From Psychrobacillus sp. INOP01 (lineage in GTDB: Bacteria > Bacillota > Bacilli > Bacillales_A > Planococcaceae): a DNA stretch of 64,000 nt. The notes beneath the pieces are model-generated. The model worked only from the letters and a program-made list of their open reading frames with translations. It was not told the DNA's origin and searched no databases. The DNA lies in assembly GCF_018140925.1 (NCBI RefSeq), contig NZ_CP073315.1:3100001-3164000 (forward strand). Reading direction: 5' to 3'. This document shows, in pieces, positions 17,586 through 26,481 of this stretch. Numbering within the stretch: position 1 is the first letter of the stretch; each line of letters opens with the position of its first letter. Both the position numbers and the translations under genes were made by a program.

Positions 17586-18569
17586 ATTGCAACTAAAAGC
17601 AAAAAAATTGAGACGCTGGATTCAACATTAGCCGTATCAAATAATATCCCGACTAAAAGAAAAAAGAATTCAATAAAAAAGAAATTATGGCGAGACCGCT
17701 ATTTATTACTCCTAATCTTACCCGGGATTTTATATTTCCTAATATATCGCTATATACCAATGGCAGGAATTCTTCTAGCATTTAAGGATTATAGCCCGTT
17801 TCGTGGATTTGCTGATAGCCCTTGGGTAGGTTTAAAATACTTTAAATTAATCTTTGAAGATGCGGAAGTAATTCAAGTTATTTGGAACACTCTACAAATT
17901 TCATTGTTACAAATCTTTTTTGCTTTTCCAATCTCGATTGTACTTGCCTTGATGCTTAATGAAATTAGAAATCAGGTATATAAGAAATTTCTTCAATCTA
18001 TTGTGTATTTACCTCATTTCTTATCCTGGGTAGTCGTCGTTGGGATAACAGTTATTTTTCTTAGAAGTGAAGGTCTGATTAACAGCGTTCTAGTGAATTT
18101 GTTGGAGGTCAATCCAATACCATTTTTAACAGATCCGGCATTGTTCAAGCCTATAGTCATTCTGCAGGTTATTTGGAAGGAATCAGGATGGGGTACTATT
18201 CTTTTCTTAGCGGCATTGTCTGGGATTAGTCCTCATTTGTATGAAGCGGCTGTAATAGATGGAGCTAGTCGTTTGAGACAGATGTGGCATATCACTTTAC
18301 CAGCACTTAAGAGTACGATTGTCATCTTATTAATACTCCGTTTAGGGAATGTCATGGATAGTGGTTTCGAGCAAATCTTTCTAATGTTGAATCCTTTCAA
18401 TATGGAAACAGGAAACGTATTAGATACTTATGTGTATTTTAAGGGGATTCAGCAGGCTAATTTCAGTTTCGCCACAGCTGTAGGGCTGTTTAAAGGAATT
18501 ATTGGTTTAATACTTGTTGTACTTGCCAATAGACTTGCGAAAAAGTTTGGAGAAGATGGTTTATATTAA
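17586..18569 (+). CDS. LplB-type oligosaccharide ABC importer permease with non-standard start
   Basis: A type I importer permease of the LplB/YtePermease class (about 327 residues). The EAA loop reads EAAVIDGASRLRQMWHITLP, with six helices and the typical YLPHFLSWVV segment. The first helix (LLLLILPGILYFLIYRYIP) is encoded upstream of the first ATG at 17760, and no in-frame ATG, GTG or TTG lies between the stop near 17565 and that ATG. The best start is ATT at 17586, correctly spaced after AAGGGGAGA. Alternatively a TTG at 17587 starts another frame, and a -1 slip on the A AAA AAA heptamer at 17601-17607 would enter the permease frame. A sequencing indel in the A7 run is also possible. No ATPase gene accompanies it; an MsmX-type shared ATPase is assumed. 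Confidence 0.8.
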   Translation: MATKSKKIETLDSTLAVSNNIPTKRKKNSIKKKLWRDRYLLLLILPGILYFLIYRYIPMAGILLAFKDYSPFRGFADSPWVGLKYFKLIFEDAEVIQVIWNTLQISLLQIFFAFPISIVLALMLNEIRNQVYKKFLQSIVYLPHFLSWVVVVGITVIFLRSEGLINSVLVNLLEVNPIPFLTDPALFKPIVILQVIWKESGWGTILFLAALSGISPHLYEAAVIDGASRLRQMWHITLPALKSTIVILLILRLGNVMDSGFEQIFLMLNPFNMETGNVLDTYVYFKGIQQANFSFATAVGLFKGIIGLILVVLANRLAKKFGEDGLY

Positions 18570-18607
18570 AACACCATCTTACAAGATTTAGGTTAGGGGG
18601 TAAGGTT

Positions 18608-19483
18608 ATGTTCAAATCTTCTGGTGGCGAAAGGGTAATGGAAATTGTTAATAACATACTTTTGTTATTAATAGCCGTAACGATGCTATTTCCCTTCTTA
18701 TATATTTTTTCCGTTTCATTTTCAAGTATAAGTGATGTACTTAATAGTGATTTCCTTTTATGGCCAAAGGATTGGGTGACAGACGCTTATACGTATATTT
18801 TAGGATCTGATCAGTTTATCCGTTCCTTATGGGTCACAGTTTATGTCACGGTGGTAGGAACATTTATTAATCTAGTTTTCACTTCTACAATGGCCTATTC
18901 ATTAACAAGAAATATAATTGGGCAACGGTTAATCCTGTTCTTAGTATTATTCACTATCCTATTTTCTGCAGGAATGATTCCAACTTATATTATTGTAAAA
19001 GAAACTGGTTTATTGAATTCGTTATGGGCTTTAATAATACCTGTAGCAATCAGTCCTTTTAACTTAATCATCATGACTCAATTTTTTAAAGGGATTCCTG
19101 AGGAACTAACAGAGGCTGCGCTTATTGATGGAGCCAATGATATTCAAATTTTCTCTAAAGTTATTTTACCGTTATCTAAGCCTGCTTTGGCAGCATTTGG
19201 TCTGTTTTATGCAGTGGGTCATTGGAATAGCTACTTCTCAGGAGTACTTTACTTGAACGACCCTGCAAAGTGGCCAATCCAAGTTATTCTACGACAAATT
19301 GTCATTGTGAATGAACCAAATGCAGCGCTAGGTGGTCATGCGGCAATGGTAGAAGCATTACCTCCTCCAGAAACGGTTCAAATGGCAGCTATTTTGTTGG
19401 CAACCTTACCAATACTTATTGTTTATCCATTCTTACAAAAACATTTTGCAAAAGGAGTGATGCTTGGATCTGTAAAGGGTTAG
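18608..19483 (+). CDS. LplC-type oligosaccharide ABC importer permease
   Basis: A 291-residue CUT1-class permease with six predicted helices and the EAA loop EAALIDGANDIQIFSKVILP. The GHWNSYFSGVLYLND segment and an ending in AKGVMLGSVKG are typical of the LplC/YtcP group. The start ATG at 18608 follows AGGGGGTAAGG. It would pair with the permease at 17586 to form the membrane pore for oligosaccharides delivered by the lipoprotein encoded next. It belongs to the same operator-controlled unit as those genes. Confidence 0.9.
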   Translation: MFKSSGGERVMEIVNNILLLLIAVTMLFPFLYIFSVSFSSISDVLNSDFLLWPKDWVTDAYTYILGSDQFIRSLWVTVYVTVVGTFINLVFTSTMAYSLTRNIIGQRLILFLVLFTILFSAGMIPTYIIVKETGLLNSLWALIIPVAISPFNLIIMTQFFKGIPEELTEAALIDGANDIQIFSKVILPLSKPALAAFGLFYAVGHWNSYFSGVLYLNDPAKWPIQVILRQIVIVNEPNAALGGHAAMVEALPPPETVQMAAILLATLPILIVYPFLQKHFAKGVMLGSVKG

Positions 19484-19549
19484 TAATTAGAAATTTGTCT
19501 GTATGACTGTTTAACGAAGCCTTACAAAAAGATAAATGGAGGGGTTAAT

Positions 19550-21172
19550 GTGAAAAATAAGCACTTAATAATTAGCTTTCTACTTCTTTTCCTCAGTTTT
19601 ATGTTGGTAGCTTGTACGGATGAAAACACAGGGGAGAAAGAAACAGACAAAGAAAATGAAACAGCAGGTGAAACTGAAAAAGCTCCAGATACGAAGGTTG
19701 ATCCATTTGATCATAGTGAAAAATATACAATCACGGGGATGACATTTCGTTTTGGTGATCCACCTCCGTTAAGTAGTCCTGGTCTTGATCTTATTAATGA
19801 GCGCTTTAACGTAGATTATAAACCAGAGATTATACCTCAAGGTGACTATGTGGAAAAATCGTCTGCTATTGTTGCATCAGGTTCAATGCCAGACTTAGTT
19901 GGTTTCCAAGCTGGTGATACGCGTTTTTATCAGTGGGCTGAAGATGGAGCGTTTCTACCTTTAGATGATTATCTATCGCATTATGTAACATTAGGAAAAA
20001 TACCAGACTATATTTACAATTCTTTTAAAGTAAATGGCAAGATATATGGGATTCCACGTTATTCTCAACCATTTCCTTTAACACCGATTATTCGTAAGGA
20101 TTGGCTAGACAAACTAGGGTTAGAAGTACCAACGAATTACGAAGAGCTTGAGGAAATTGCCATTGCATTTACTAAAGAGGATCCAGATGGTAATGGTAAG
20201 GCCGATACGTATGGTGTAGCTATTGGAGAAAATATCAATCCAAACTTTAATATGGGAACTTATTGGGATTTCAACGCGTGGTATCACCAAAATGATAACG
20301 GTGATTTTATCCCAGGTATCATTTCTGATGGAAGAAAAGAATTAGTACAATTCTTTGCTAACCTTTATAAAGAGGGCGCTATGACGAAGGATTTTGCTGT
20401 TTTAGATTGGGCAAGTACGAATAATGAATTTTATTCTGGCAAAGCAGGGATCTTTGTAGGTGGAGTCTCAGGTATGTCACAGGAATATTTTGAAGGGTTG
20501 TTATCCATTAACCCTGATGCAGAGCTTGTAGCAATTCCGCCATTTGAAGCACCAGACAAATCTAAAGGATTCACAATGGGTTCAGGTAACTCAGGGATTC
20601 TTGCTTTAAATGCTAACCTTGCGGAAGATGAAGGGAAAATTTATCGAGCATTAGAGCTAGTGGATTTCGGAAAAACATACTTTCCGGCTGAGGAAAAAAA
20701 TCCTCAAAATGCAGACTTTGATTTCTATTTAGGTAAAGAAGGAACTGGTTATAATATGGAAAATGGATTACCTGTCCAAGTTCCAACATTCTCTTCCGAT
20801 GGACTTTCACCATCAACTTATTTCTTGGATAACAGAGAACAGGTTCCAGAGGATGCAGCGATTAACTATGCTGATAGCTACACATTACCAGAGTTGAAAG
20901 AAATGACAGTTTCCTTACAGGAAATGTTTGAATCGAACCAAATGTATATTGACCCTTCTCATGGGGTTCTGTCACAGACCAATCAAGAAAAAGGTACAGA
21001 CTTAATGCAATTCCTAATAAACGAACAATCTAAAATGATCGCGGGCCAAAGACCAGTATCCGATTGGGATGCTCTTGTTGAGGAATACTTAGCAAAAGGC
21101 GGCGAAGCGATAATTAAAGAAACAAATGAAGGCATCAAAGCAAAAGGCTACACAGAAAGAGAATGGAAGTAA
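19550..21172 (+). CDS. LplA/AlgQ-type oligosaccharide-binding lipoprotein
   Basis: A 540-residue solute-binding lipoprotein. The signal peptide ends in the lipobox LVAC (Cys about 23), followed by an acidic, threonine/glutamate-rich linker and a large SBP_bac_1 domain. Segments such as GSMPDLVGFQAGDTRFYQW, PLDDYLSHY and IRKDWLDKLGLEVPTNYEE are diagnostic of the LplA/YtcQ class that binds oligosaccharides. The DPDGNGKADTYG loop is the calcium-binding-like site seen in AlgQ proteins. It is the receptor for the permeases at 17586 and 18608. The start is GTG 19550 behind GGAGGGG. The ligand is presumably the oligosaccharide released by the secreted propeller protein. Confidence 0.9.
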   Translation: MKNKHLIISFLLLFLSFMLVACTDENTGEKETDKENETAGETEKAPDTKVDPFDHSEKYTITGMTFRFGDPPPLSSPGLDLINERFNVDYKPEIIPQGDYVEKSSAIVASGSMPDLVGFQAGDTRFYQWAEDGAFLPLDDYLSHYVTLGKIPDYIYNSFKVNGKIYGIPRYSQPFPLTPIIRKDWLDKLGLEVPTNYEELEEIAIAFTKEDPDGNGKADTYGVAIGENINPNFNMGTYWDFNAWYHQNDNGDFIPGIISDGRKELVQFFANLYKEGAMTKDFAVLDWASTNNEFYSGKAGIFVGGVSGMSQEYFEGLLSINPDAELVAIPPFEAPDKSKGFTMGSGNSGILALNANLAEDEGKIYRALELVDFGKTYFPAEEKNPQNADFDFYLGKEGTGYNMENGLPVQVPTFSSDGLSPSTYFLDNREQVPEDAAINYADSYTLPELKEMTVSLQEMFESNQMYIDPSHGVLSQTNQEKGTDLMQFLINEQSKMIAGQRPVSDWDALVEEYLAKGGEAIIKETNEGIKAKGYTEREWK

Positions 21173-21178
21173 TAACAA

Positions 21179-21400
21179 AAGCGAAAGCGACTATATCTTG
21201 GAAGTCAGTCTAAAAACGCGACATCGTGTCGCAACGACTGACTGACCCACATCCTGTGGACCTCCGACAGGCAAATGGGGAAAAGCGAGGAGGCAGCTTC
21301 TCAGCCACCACAGCTTTCTCACATTTGTCCTCGAGGGGTAAGGAGATGGAGTCTGGACGGAGAATCATTTGTAGAAAGCCTCCACATACCTTAGATTTTA
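21179..21400. repeat. Intergenic repeat-like element (AAAAGCGAAAGCGAC type)
   Basis: This segment starts AAAAGCGAAAGCGAC and is more G+C-rich and structured than its surroundings, with short palindromes such as GCGACATCGTGTCGC and CCACATCCTGTGG. I recall intergenic elements opening with this motif in Planococcaceae-like genomes. Reading frames through it are short and unlike proteins. It fills the first part of the 614-base gap between the importer operon and the next operon. Confidence 0.4.
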
Positions 21401-21418
21401 TTATTTCTTGAAGCAAAT

Positions 21419-21454
21419 AAATGGCCTGTTCGCTCATGCGAATAGGCTATTTTT
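21419..21454 (+). terminator. Rho-independent terminator
   Basis: AATGGCCTGTTCGC, loop TCAT, GCGAATAGGCTATT, then a T-run. The arms pair over 14 positions with two G-T wobbles. It probably ends transcription from the importer operon. Confidence 0.7.
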
Positions 21455-21690
21455 ATAATAGGTCAGTTAAATGCTGCTGCTGATTTCCGTTTCAGGTGTT
21501 TACAGAGGAACGAAGGCTTAAGATCGCCACCTTCCACTACAATTAATAAAGAGTAGAAATCGATAATAAATAATAAATACGGGCTCATTGTGATGCATAT
21601 AGCAACAAGCCTATCCAAAGCACTCCGGAAACGAGAGGAAACAGGTTTTGAACTTAAAGCACCTTGCATTTTTCTTGAAAATTCCCCCGC
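21455..21690. repeat. Possible second intergenic repeat
   Basis: No plausible gene. On the minus strand the sequence ends in CTGAAACGGAAATCAGC, which resembles conserved ends of intergenic repeats I recall from Lysinibacillus-like genomes. The longest frame (68 codons, minus strand) has no recognisable features. Low confidence; a search of the parent genome would settle it. Confidence 0.25.
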
Positions 21691-21786
21691 CTAATTAAAG
21701 ACATATTATAGTCATGTCATAAATTGGGTCAGTAAGTTACTATAATTATAGAGTATTCAGAATAATTAGTGAGGGGAGAGATTAGT

Positions 21787-23031
21787 TTGGATGTTGAAGG
21801 TAAATCTGTATCCTCAAAAAGTAATGAGGTCGTAAAAAAGAGAAATATATTTAATTATCTTGGACCAGCATTAATCACTTCTGCTTTAGTATTAGGTCCG
21901 GGAAGTGTCACCCTTTCATCTAAAATTGGGGCAATATATGGAACCCAATTAGTTTGGACCATTATTTTAGCTATTATTTTAATGATGGTCTATACAGAAA
22001 TGAGTACCCGGATTGGTTTAGCAGCTAAGCATAGTTTCATCCAAACGATTAAGAAAAAGTGGGGGTTGCTCGCAGGAGTATTAATCGGGGTTGGGGCATT
22101 TTTGGTTACTGCATCATTCCAGGCAGGAAATGCAATTGGTACAGGGATTGCAATATCTACAGTTACGAATATGGATCCAACCATTTGGATTATTATCTTT
22201 ACCCTACTATCCATTGGTTTGTTATTTGCAAAACAATTTTATCAAATTCTTGAAAAAATGATGCTCGTATTAGTAGTGATTATGCTACTAGCATTTTTAA
22301 TCACTGTAATATTAGTCCAACCATCCATAGTAGATATTTTTAAAGGATTTATACCGGTGTTACCCGAGGGTAGTATGGGACTAATCATTGCTTTATTTGC
22401 TACAAGCTTTTCTATCGTAGGTGCCTTATATCAATCTTATTTAGTTAAAGAGAAGGGCTGGAAAATTACAGATGCTGCAAGTGGTCGTAAGGAATCGTTT
22501 TTAGGAATCTTTCTTCTAGGTTTTATCTCCTTTCTAATAATGATCACAGCTGCAACTATTTTAAAGCCTCAGGGACTTGTTGTGAATGATGCAAGTGAAA
22601 TGGGCTTAGCGTTAGAACCACTTTTTGGTAGCTGGTCTACTTTTGTCTTTATGCTTGGGTTGTTCGGGGCATCCTTTTCTTCCTTGATGGGGAATGCCAC
22701 AATTGGTGGATCTTTGCTAGCTGATGGACTAGGACTAGGAAGCAGCCTATCAAATTTAAAAGTTAAGCTACTCATTATATTAGTAATGCTCTTCGGCTCC
22801 ATTATTGGCATTGTATTTGGCTCGGCTCCATTGAATCTAATTGTTTTTGCACAAGCCATTACCATATTTGTTGTGCCTTTTATCGCAATTGCTATTTTAG
22901 TAGTAGCTAATGATAAAAATATTATGGGTGAGCTTAAAAATAAACTATTAAGCAATGTTCTAGGGATTATCGGATTAATCGTTTTAATCTATTTAGCTTT
23001 TAATAATATAAAAAATATCTTTTTCTCATAA
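21787..23031 (+). CDS. Divergent NRAMP-fold transporter
   Basis: A 414-residue membrane protein with about 11 helices and the LeuT/NRAMP pattern: GPALITSALVLGPGSVTLSS in helix 1, IYGTQLVW next, and a helix-6 segment FSIVGALYQSYLVKEKG. The canonical metal-binding motifs are not present: helix 1 has GPGS in place of DPGN, and helix 6 lacks MPH. So transport of manganese or iron is unlikely. The gene heads an operon of sugar- or acid-type enzymes, which suggests an organic substrate. TTG at 21787, eight bases after AGGGGAGA, is the likely start; the in-frame GTG at 21769 has no site. A TATAAT box at 21741-21746 may be its -10. Confidence 0.8.
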   Translation: MDVEGKSVSSKSNEVVKKRNIFNYLGPALITSALVLGPGSVTLSSKIGAIYGTQLVWTIILAIILMMVYTEMSTRIGLAAKHSFIQTIKKKWGLLAGVLIGVGAFLVTASFQAGNAIGTGIAISTVTNMDPTIWIIIFTLLSIGLLFAKQFYQILEKMMLVLVVIMLLAFLITVILVQPSIVDIFKGFIPVLPEGSMGLIIALFATSFSIVGALYQSYLVKEKGWKITDAASGRKESFLGIFLLGFISFLIMITAATILKPQGLVVNDASEMGLALEPLFGSWSTFVFMLGLFGASFSSLMGNATIGGSLLADGLGLGSSLSNLKVKLLIILVMLFGSIIGIVFGSAPLNLIVFAQAITIFVVPFIAIAILVVANDKNIMGELKNKLLSNVLGIIGLIVLIYLAFNNIKNIFFS

Positions 23032-23050
23032 AAAGATTGGAGGAATTCAT

Positions 23051-24067
23051 TTGAAAACAGTGGAAGAACTAGAAAATTTAATGACCGAACCATCTGACGC
23101 ACTAGTAGAAGATATGCGAAAAATAGAAGGGAATATTTTGATATTAGGCATTGGAGGTAAAATGGGACCTACTTTAGCCATAATGGCAAAAAGAGCTATT
23201 GAGAAAGCAGGTTTAGATAAGAAAGTGATTGGGGTATCCCGCTTTTCAAATGGAACATTGAAAGAGGATTTAGAAAAAGCCGGAATTGAAACAATTTCCA
23301 CAGATTTATTAGACGATGAACAATTGAAACTGCTTCCAAAAGAGAAAAATATCATTTATATGGCTGGGAATAAATTCGGTACAACTGGTAATGAACACTT
23401 CACCTGGGCAATGAATACGTACCTGCCTGGTAGAGTAGCTGAGCATTTTAAAGGCTCCAACATTGTTGCTTTCTCAACTGGGAATGTTTATCCATTGGTA
23501 CCTTTGACTTTAGGTGGCTGTGATGAAAAGCATGAGGTAGCTCCAGTTGGTGAGTATGGTCAATCCTCACTTGGAAGAGAACGAGTGTTTACTTATTTCT
23601 CTCATAAAGATAGCACACCACTAACTGTTTTTAGGTTAAATTATGCGATCGATATGAGATATGGTGTATTACTCGAAATTGCTCGTTCTGTATATAATGA
23701 GGTTCCTTTAGATTTGTCCATGGGTCATGTAAATGTAATTTGGCAGGGAGACGCGAACGAATATGCAATTAGGTCGTTATTAATAGCTAGCTCACCTCCG
23801 ACCATTCTAAATGTAACGGGTCCAGAAACATTACCAGTTCGATGGCTTGCAAATGAGTTTGGAAAATTGCTAGGGAAAACTCCAGTATTTGAAGGAGTAG
23901 AGAAGGAAAATGCATTATTAAATAATGCAAGTATTGCACATAAGCTATTTGGATATCCGCGTGTCTCCATACGAGAAATGATTGAATGGACAGCAGACTG
24001 GGTAGCAAATGATGGAGAAACGATTAATAAACCAACTCACTTTCAGGAACGGAAGGGGCAATTCTAA
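23051..24067 (+). CDS. NAD-dependent epimerase/dehydratase-like protein
   Basis: A 338-residue extended-SDR-like protein. The nucleotide-binding turn is ILGIGGKMG (about residue 32-40), followed by NIIYMAGNKFG and FSTGNVYPL strands. The usual YxxxK catalytic pair is not seen: the region reads GEYGQSSLGRE, so a tyrosine is present but the lysine is replaced. It may be a catalytically altered reductase or epimerase. It starts with TTG 23051 after GGAGG and is followed directly by the aldolase-like gene. A role in oxidising or dehydrating the compound carried by the NRAMP-like transporter is inferred from context. Confidence 0.75.
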   Translation: MKTVEELENLMTEPSDALVEDMRKIEGNILILGIGGKMGPTLAIMAKRAIEKAGLDKKVIGVSRFSNGTLKEDLEKAGIETISTDLLDDEQLKLLPKEKNIIYMAGNKFGTTGNEHFTWAMNTYLPGRVAEHFKGSNIVAFSTGNVYPLVPLTLGGCDEKHEVAPVGEYGQSSLGRERVFTYFSHKDSTPLTVFRLNYAIDMRYGVLLEIARSVYNEVPLDLSMGHVNVIWQGDANEYAIRSLLIASSPPTILNVTGPETLPVRWLANEFGKLLGKTPVFEGVEKENALLNNASIAHKLFGYPRVSIREMIEWTADWVANDGETINKPTHFQERKGQF

Positions 24068-25126
24068 ATGGCTCTATCACAAGAACTTCAGAAACACTTA
24101 CATGAAGGTGCCTTTATTCCAGCTCATCCTTTATCACTAACAAGTGATAAACAATTGGATGAATATGCACAAAGAAGATTGACTAGATACTATATAGAGG
24201 CTGGGGTAGGTGGGATTGCAGTAGGGGTTCATACAACTCAATTTGAAATAAGAGACCCTAAGTTCAATCTGTATGAAACTGTTTTACGTTTGGCGATGGA
24301 GGAAGTTGAAAAAGCACAGTTGCAACGTCCGTTCCTCAAAATAGCAGGTGTCTGTGGAGGTACTGAACAGGCATTAGAAGAGACGAAAATAGCTAAAGCA
24401 CTAGGCTATGATATAGTACTTTTAAGTAATGGTGGTTTACATGATTATTCGGAAAAGGAACTGATCGAAAGGACGAAAGTTGTTGCAGATGAATTACCAG
24501 TGTTTGGATTTTATTTGCAGCCAGCTGTTGGAGGAAGAATTTTTAGCTATAAATTCTGGGAGGAATTTGCTAGTATCCAAAACGTAGTAGGTATTAAAAT
24601 GGCACCTTTTGATAGGTATTTAACATTGGATGTAATTAGAGCAGTTTGTGCCTCTCCAAGAAGAAATGAAATTGCACTCTACACTGGAAATGACGATAAT
24701 ATTGTTTTAGATTTATTTACAACATATGAATATGAAGTTGAAGGTCAAATGGAAAACAAAAGCATAATCGGTGGTCTTTTAGGTCATTGGTCGGTATGGA
24801 CACACGAGGCTGTAAACCTTTTTGAACAAATAAAACAGGCTCAACTTCGCAACGAAGTAGATAAGCATTGGTTTTCCATTGCGCAAAATGTGACAGATGC
24901 AAACTCTGCATTCTTTGATTCTAAAAATGCCTTCAAGGGAAGTATTGCTGGGATTAATGAAGTGCTCAGAAGGCAGGGGCTTCTGCAGGGGAATTGGTGT
25001 TTAACTGATCATGAAGTTCTAAGTCCAGGTCAGGCAGAGGAAATCGATCGTGTTTATGCAACATATCCAAAGTTAAATGATGATGCATTTGTAAAGGCTT
25101 TTCTTCTTAATGATAAAGAACAATAA
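24068..25126 (+). CDS. Dihydrodipicolinate synthase (DapA/NanA) family lyase
   Basis: A 352-residue TIM-barrel of the DHDPS/N-acetylneuraminate lyase superfamily. Lys177 in VVGIKMAPF is the expected Schiff-base lysine and FGFYLQPAVGG contains the conserved tyrosine. It is longer than typical DapA (about 290 residues) through the C-terminal extension. Family members perform retro-aldol cleavage, decarboxylation or dehydration of 2-keto acids. Its ATG follows the stop of the epimerase-like gene without a gap, so both are coupled. Probably a catabolic 2-keto-sugar-acid aldolase or dehydratase; the substrate is open. Confidence 0.85.
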   Translation: MALSQELQKHLHEGAFIPAHPLSLTSDKQLDEYAQRRLTRYYIEAGVGGIAVGVHTTQFEIRDPKFNLYETVLRLAMEEVEKAQLQRPFLKIAGVCGGTEQALEETKIAKALGYDIVLLSNGGLHDYSEKELIERTKVVADELPVFGFYLQPAVGGRIFSYKFWEEFASIQNVVGIKMAPFDRYLTLDVIRAVCASPRRNEIALYTGNDDNIVLDLFTTYEYEVEGQMENKSIIGGLLGHWSVWTHEAVNLFEQIKQAQLRNEVDKHWFSIAQNVTDANSAFFDSKNAFKGSIAGINEVLRRQGLLQGNWCLTDHEVLSPGQAEEIDRVYATYPKLNDDAFVKAFLLNDKEQ

Positions 25127-25185
25127 GTAGTAAGAAGGGACACATTAGCAATCATGTGTCTTTTCGTGCTGGAAAGGAAGATGGT

Positions 25186-26481
25186 ATGAAATCTCATATA
25201 AAGGTAGGGGTAATTGGTCCGCTATGGATTTATGAAACACTTGTCCGCTGCTTTAACCTTTTTCCTACCATACAACCGATATTCCGTTTGTCTGATGAAA
25301 TGGATAAAGCAAAAGAATTCACAGTGGAGCTTAAAGATAATGTGGATTGTTTGTTTTATTCGGGACGAATTCCATATTTGGTCGCTAAAGAAGAGGTGCC
25401 AATAAAAGGGGCAGGACTATACCAGGCGATATATAAAATGAAAAATAAAATGAATTTCACTCAAGTAAGCTTTGATGGAATTCAAAATGCTTACATTGAA
25501 ATTGTAAAAAAAAATTTAGAAGAATCGTTTAGTTACGACAACTACAATGATTTAGTATCACTTGAAAATGTGGAAGATATAGTAAATTTCCATCTGGTGA
25601 ACGTGGCAAAATCATCTAATACCGTTGTGATTACAAGCTTAAAATTAGTAAGTGAATTATTGACAAATTATAATATTGTGAATGAATGGCTGAAGCCTTC
25701 AGAAGAAGATATTATTGTGGCTATAGAACGGATGCTATTAGGAACTAACCAACGAAAGCAAAAAGAAATGCAAATTATAATTGGCAGAGTCTTTATAGAA
25801 AACACAACTACGATAGCTCCTGATTTTATGACAGAGCAGCAAATTCAAAAAAGAAATCACACTACATATCGAATGCTACTCCATTTTGCAGAGCAAATGA
25901 GCGGTTATTTGACGGCATTAAGTAGCACAGAATACTTGTTTGTCACAAATCGTGGGATATTTGAAAGAGTTACAGAAGGCTATAAAGTATTGCCGATTGT
26001 AGATGAATTAAAGAAAAAATTAGGTGTAACCTTATCTATTGGGATAGGCTTCGGATTTTCCGCATTAGAAGCAGGCTCTCATGCGAGAGTAGCACTTATT
26101 CAAGCGCAAGAAAATGGAGGGGATAGCTGCTATATCGTAAATGAGGATAGAAGTGTATTTGGACCAATTGATTTAACAGCCCCAATGAAATACCCACTTG
26201 CGGTGACAGATCGACTATTAATACAACAATCAGAGGCAGTTGGTATGAATGCAGCGAACATAGAAAAGACGATGGCCCTAATTCGAAGAAAAAAGAAAAA
26301 TGAATTTACTGCCCATGAGCTTGCTTCGTTTTTAGGAATTACACCAAGGAGTGCGCACAGAATTGTTCAATCTTGGTTAGATGCTACTTTAATCGAGGTA
26401 ATTGGGACAGAGAAAATATCGAGAAGAGGTAGACCACGGCAAGTTTTCACTCTACTAAATAGTGAGGAGAATAGTATATGA
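25186..26481 (+). CDS. Transcriptional regulator with cyclase-fold-like domain and C-terminal HTH
   Basis: About 431 residues. The N-terminal 180 residues start with KVGVIGPLWIYETLV, like a ligand-binding Rossmann lobe. A middle domain (about 210-330) has the strand pattern TEYLFVTNRGIFERVTEG, LSIGIGFGFSALEAG and HARVALIQAQ. This resembles nucleotidyl-cyclase folds (GGDEF or GTP cyclohydrolase III-like), but no GGDEF signature is present. The last 75 residues hold a winged helix with ELASFLGITPRSAHRIVQSW and a basic RRGRPRQVF end. Likely the local regulator. ATG 25186 with GGAAAGGAAG is the preferred start. It overlaps the next gene by four bases. Confidence 0.6.
   Translation: MKSHIKVGVIGPLWIYETLVRCFNLFPTIQPIFRLSDEMDKAKEFTVELKDNVDCLFYSGRIPYLVAKEEVPIKGAGLYQAIYKMKNKMNFTQVSFDGIQNAYIEIVKKNLEESFSYDNYNDLVSLENVEDIVNFHLVNVAKSSNTVVITSLKLVSELLTNYNIVNEWLKPSEEDIIVAIERMLLGTNQRKQKEMQIIIGRVFIENTTTIAPDFMTEQQIQKRNHTTYRMLLHFAEQMSGYLTALSSTEYLFVTNRGIFERVTEGYKVLPIVDELKKKLGVTLSIGIGFGFSALEAGSHARVALIQAQENGGDSCYIVNEDRSVFGPIDLTAPMKYPLAVTDRLLIQQSEAVGMNAANIEKTMALIRRKKKNEFTAHELASFLGITPRSAHRIVQSWLDATLIEVIGTEKISRRGRPRQVFTLLNSEENSI

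Noticed and set aside
17760-18569. Permease gene starting at the ATG 17760
   Set aside because: It would cut the first membrane helix in half, and no ribosome binding site precedes that ATG; the frame and the helix continue upstream to a strong site.
22569-22955. 128-codon minus-strand frame
   Set aside because: It is antisense to helices of the NRAMP-like gene and arises from their codon bias.
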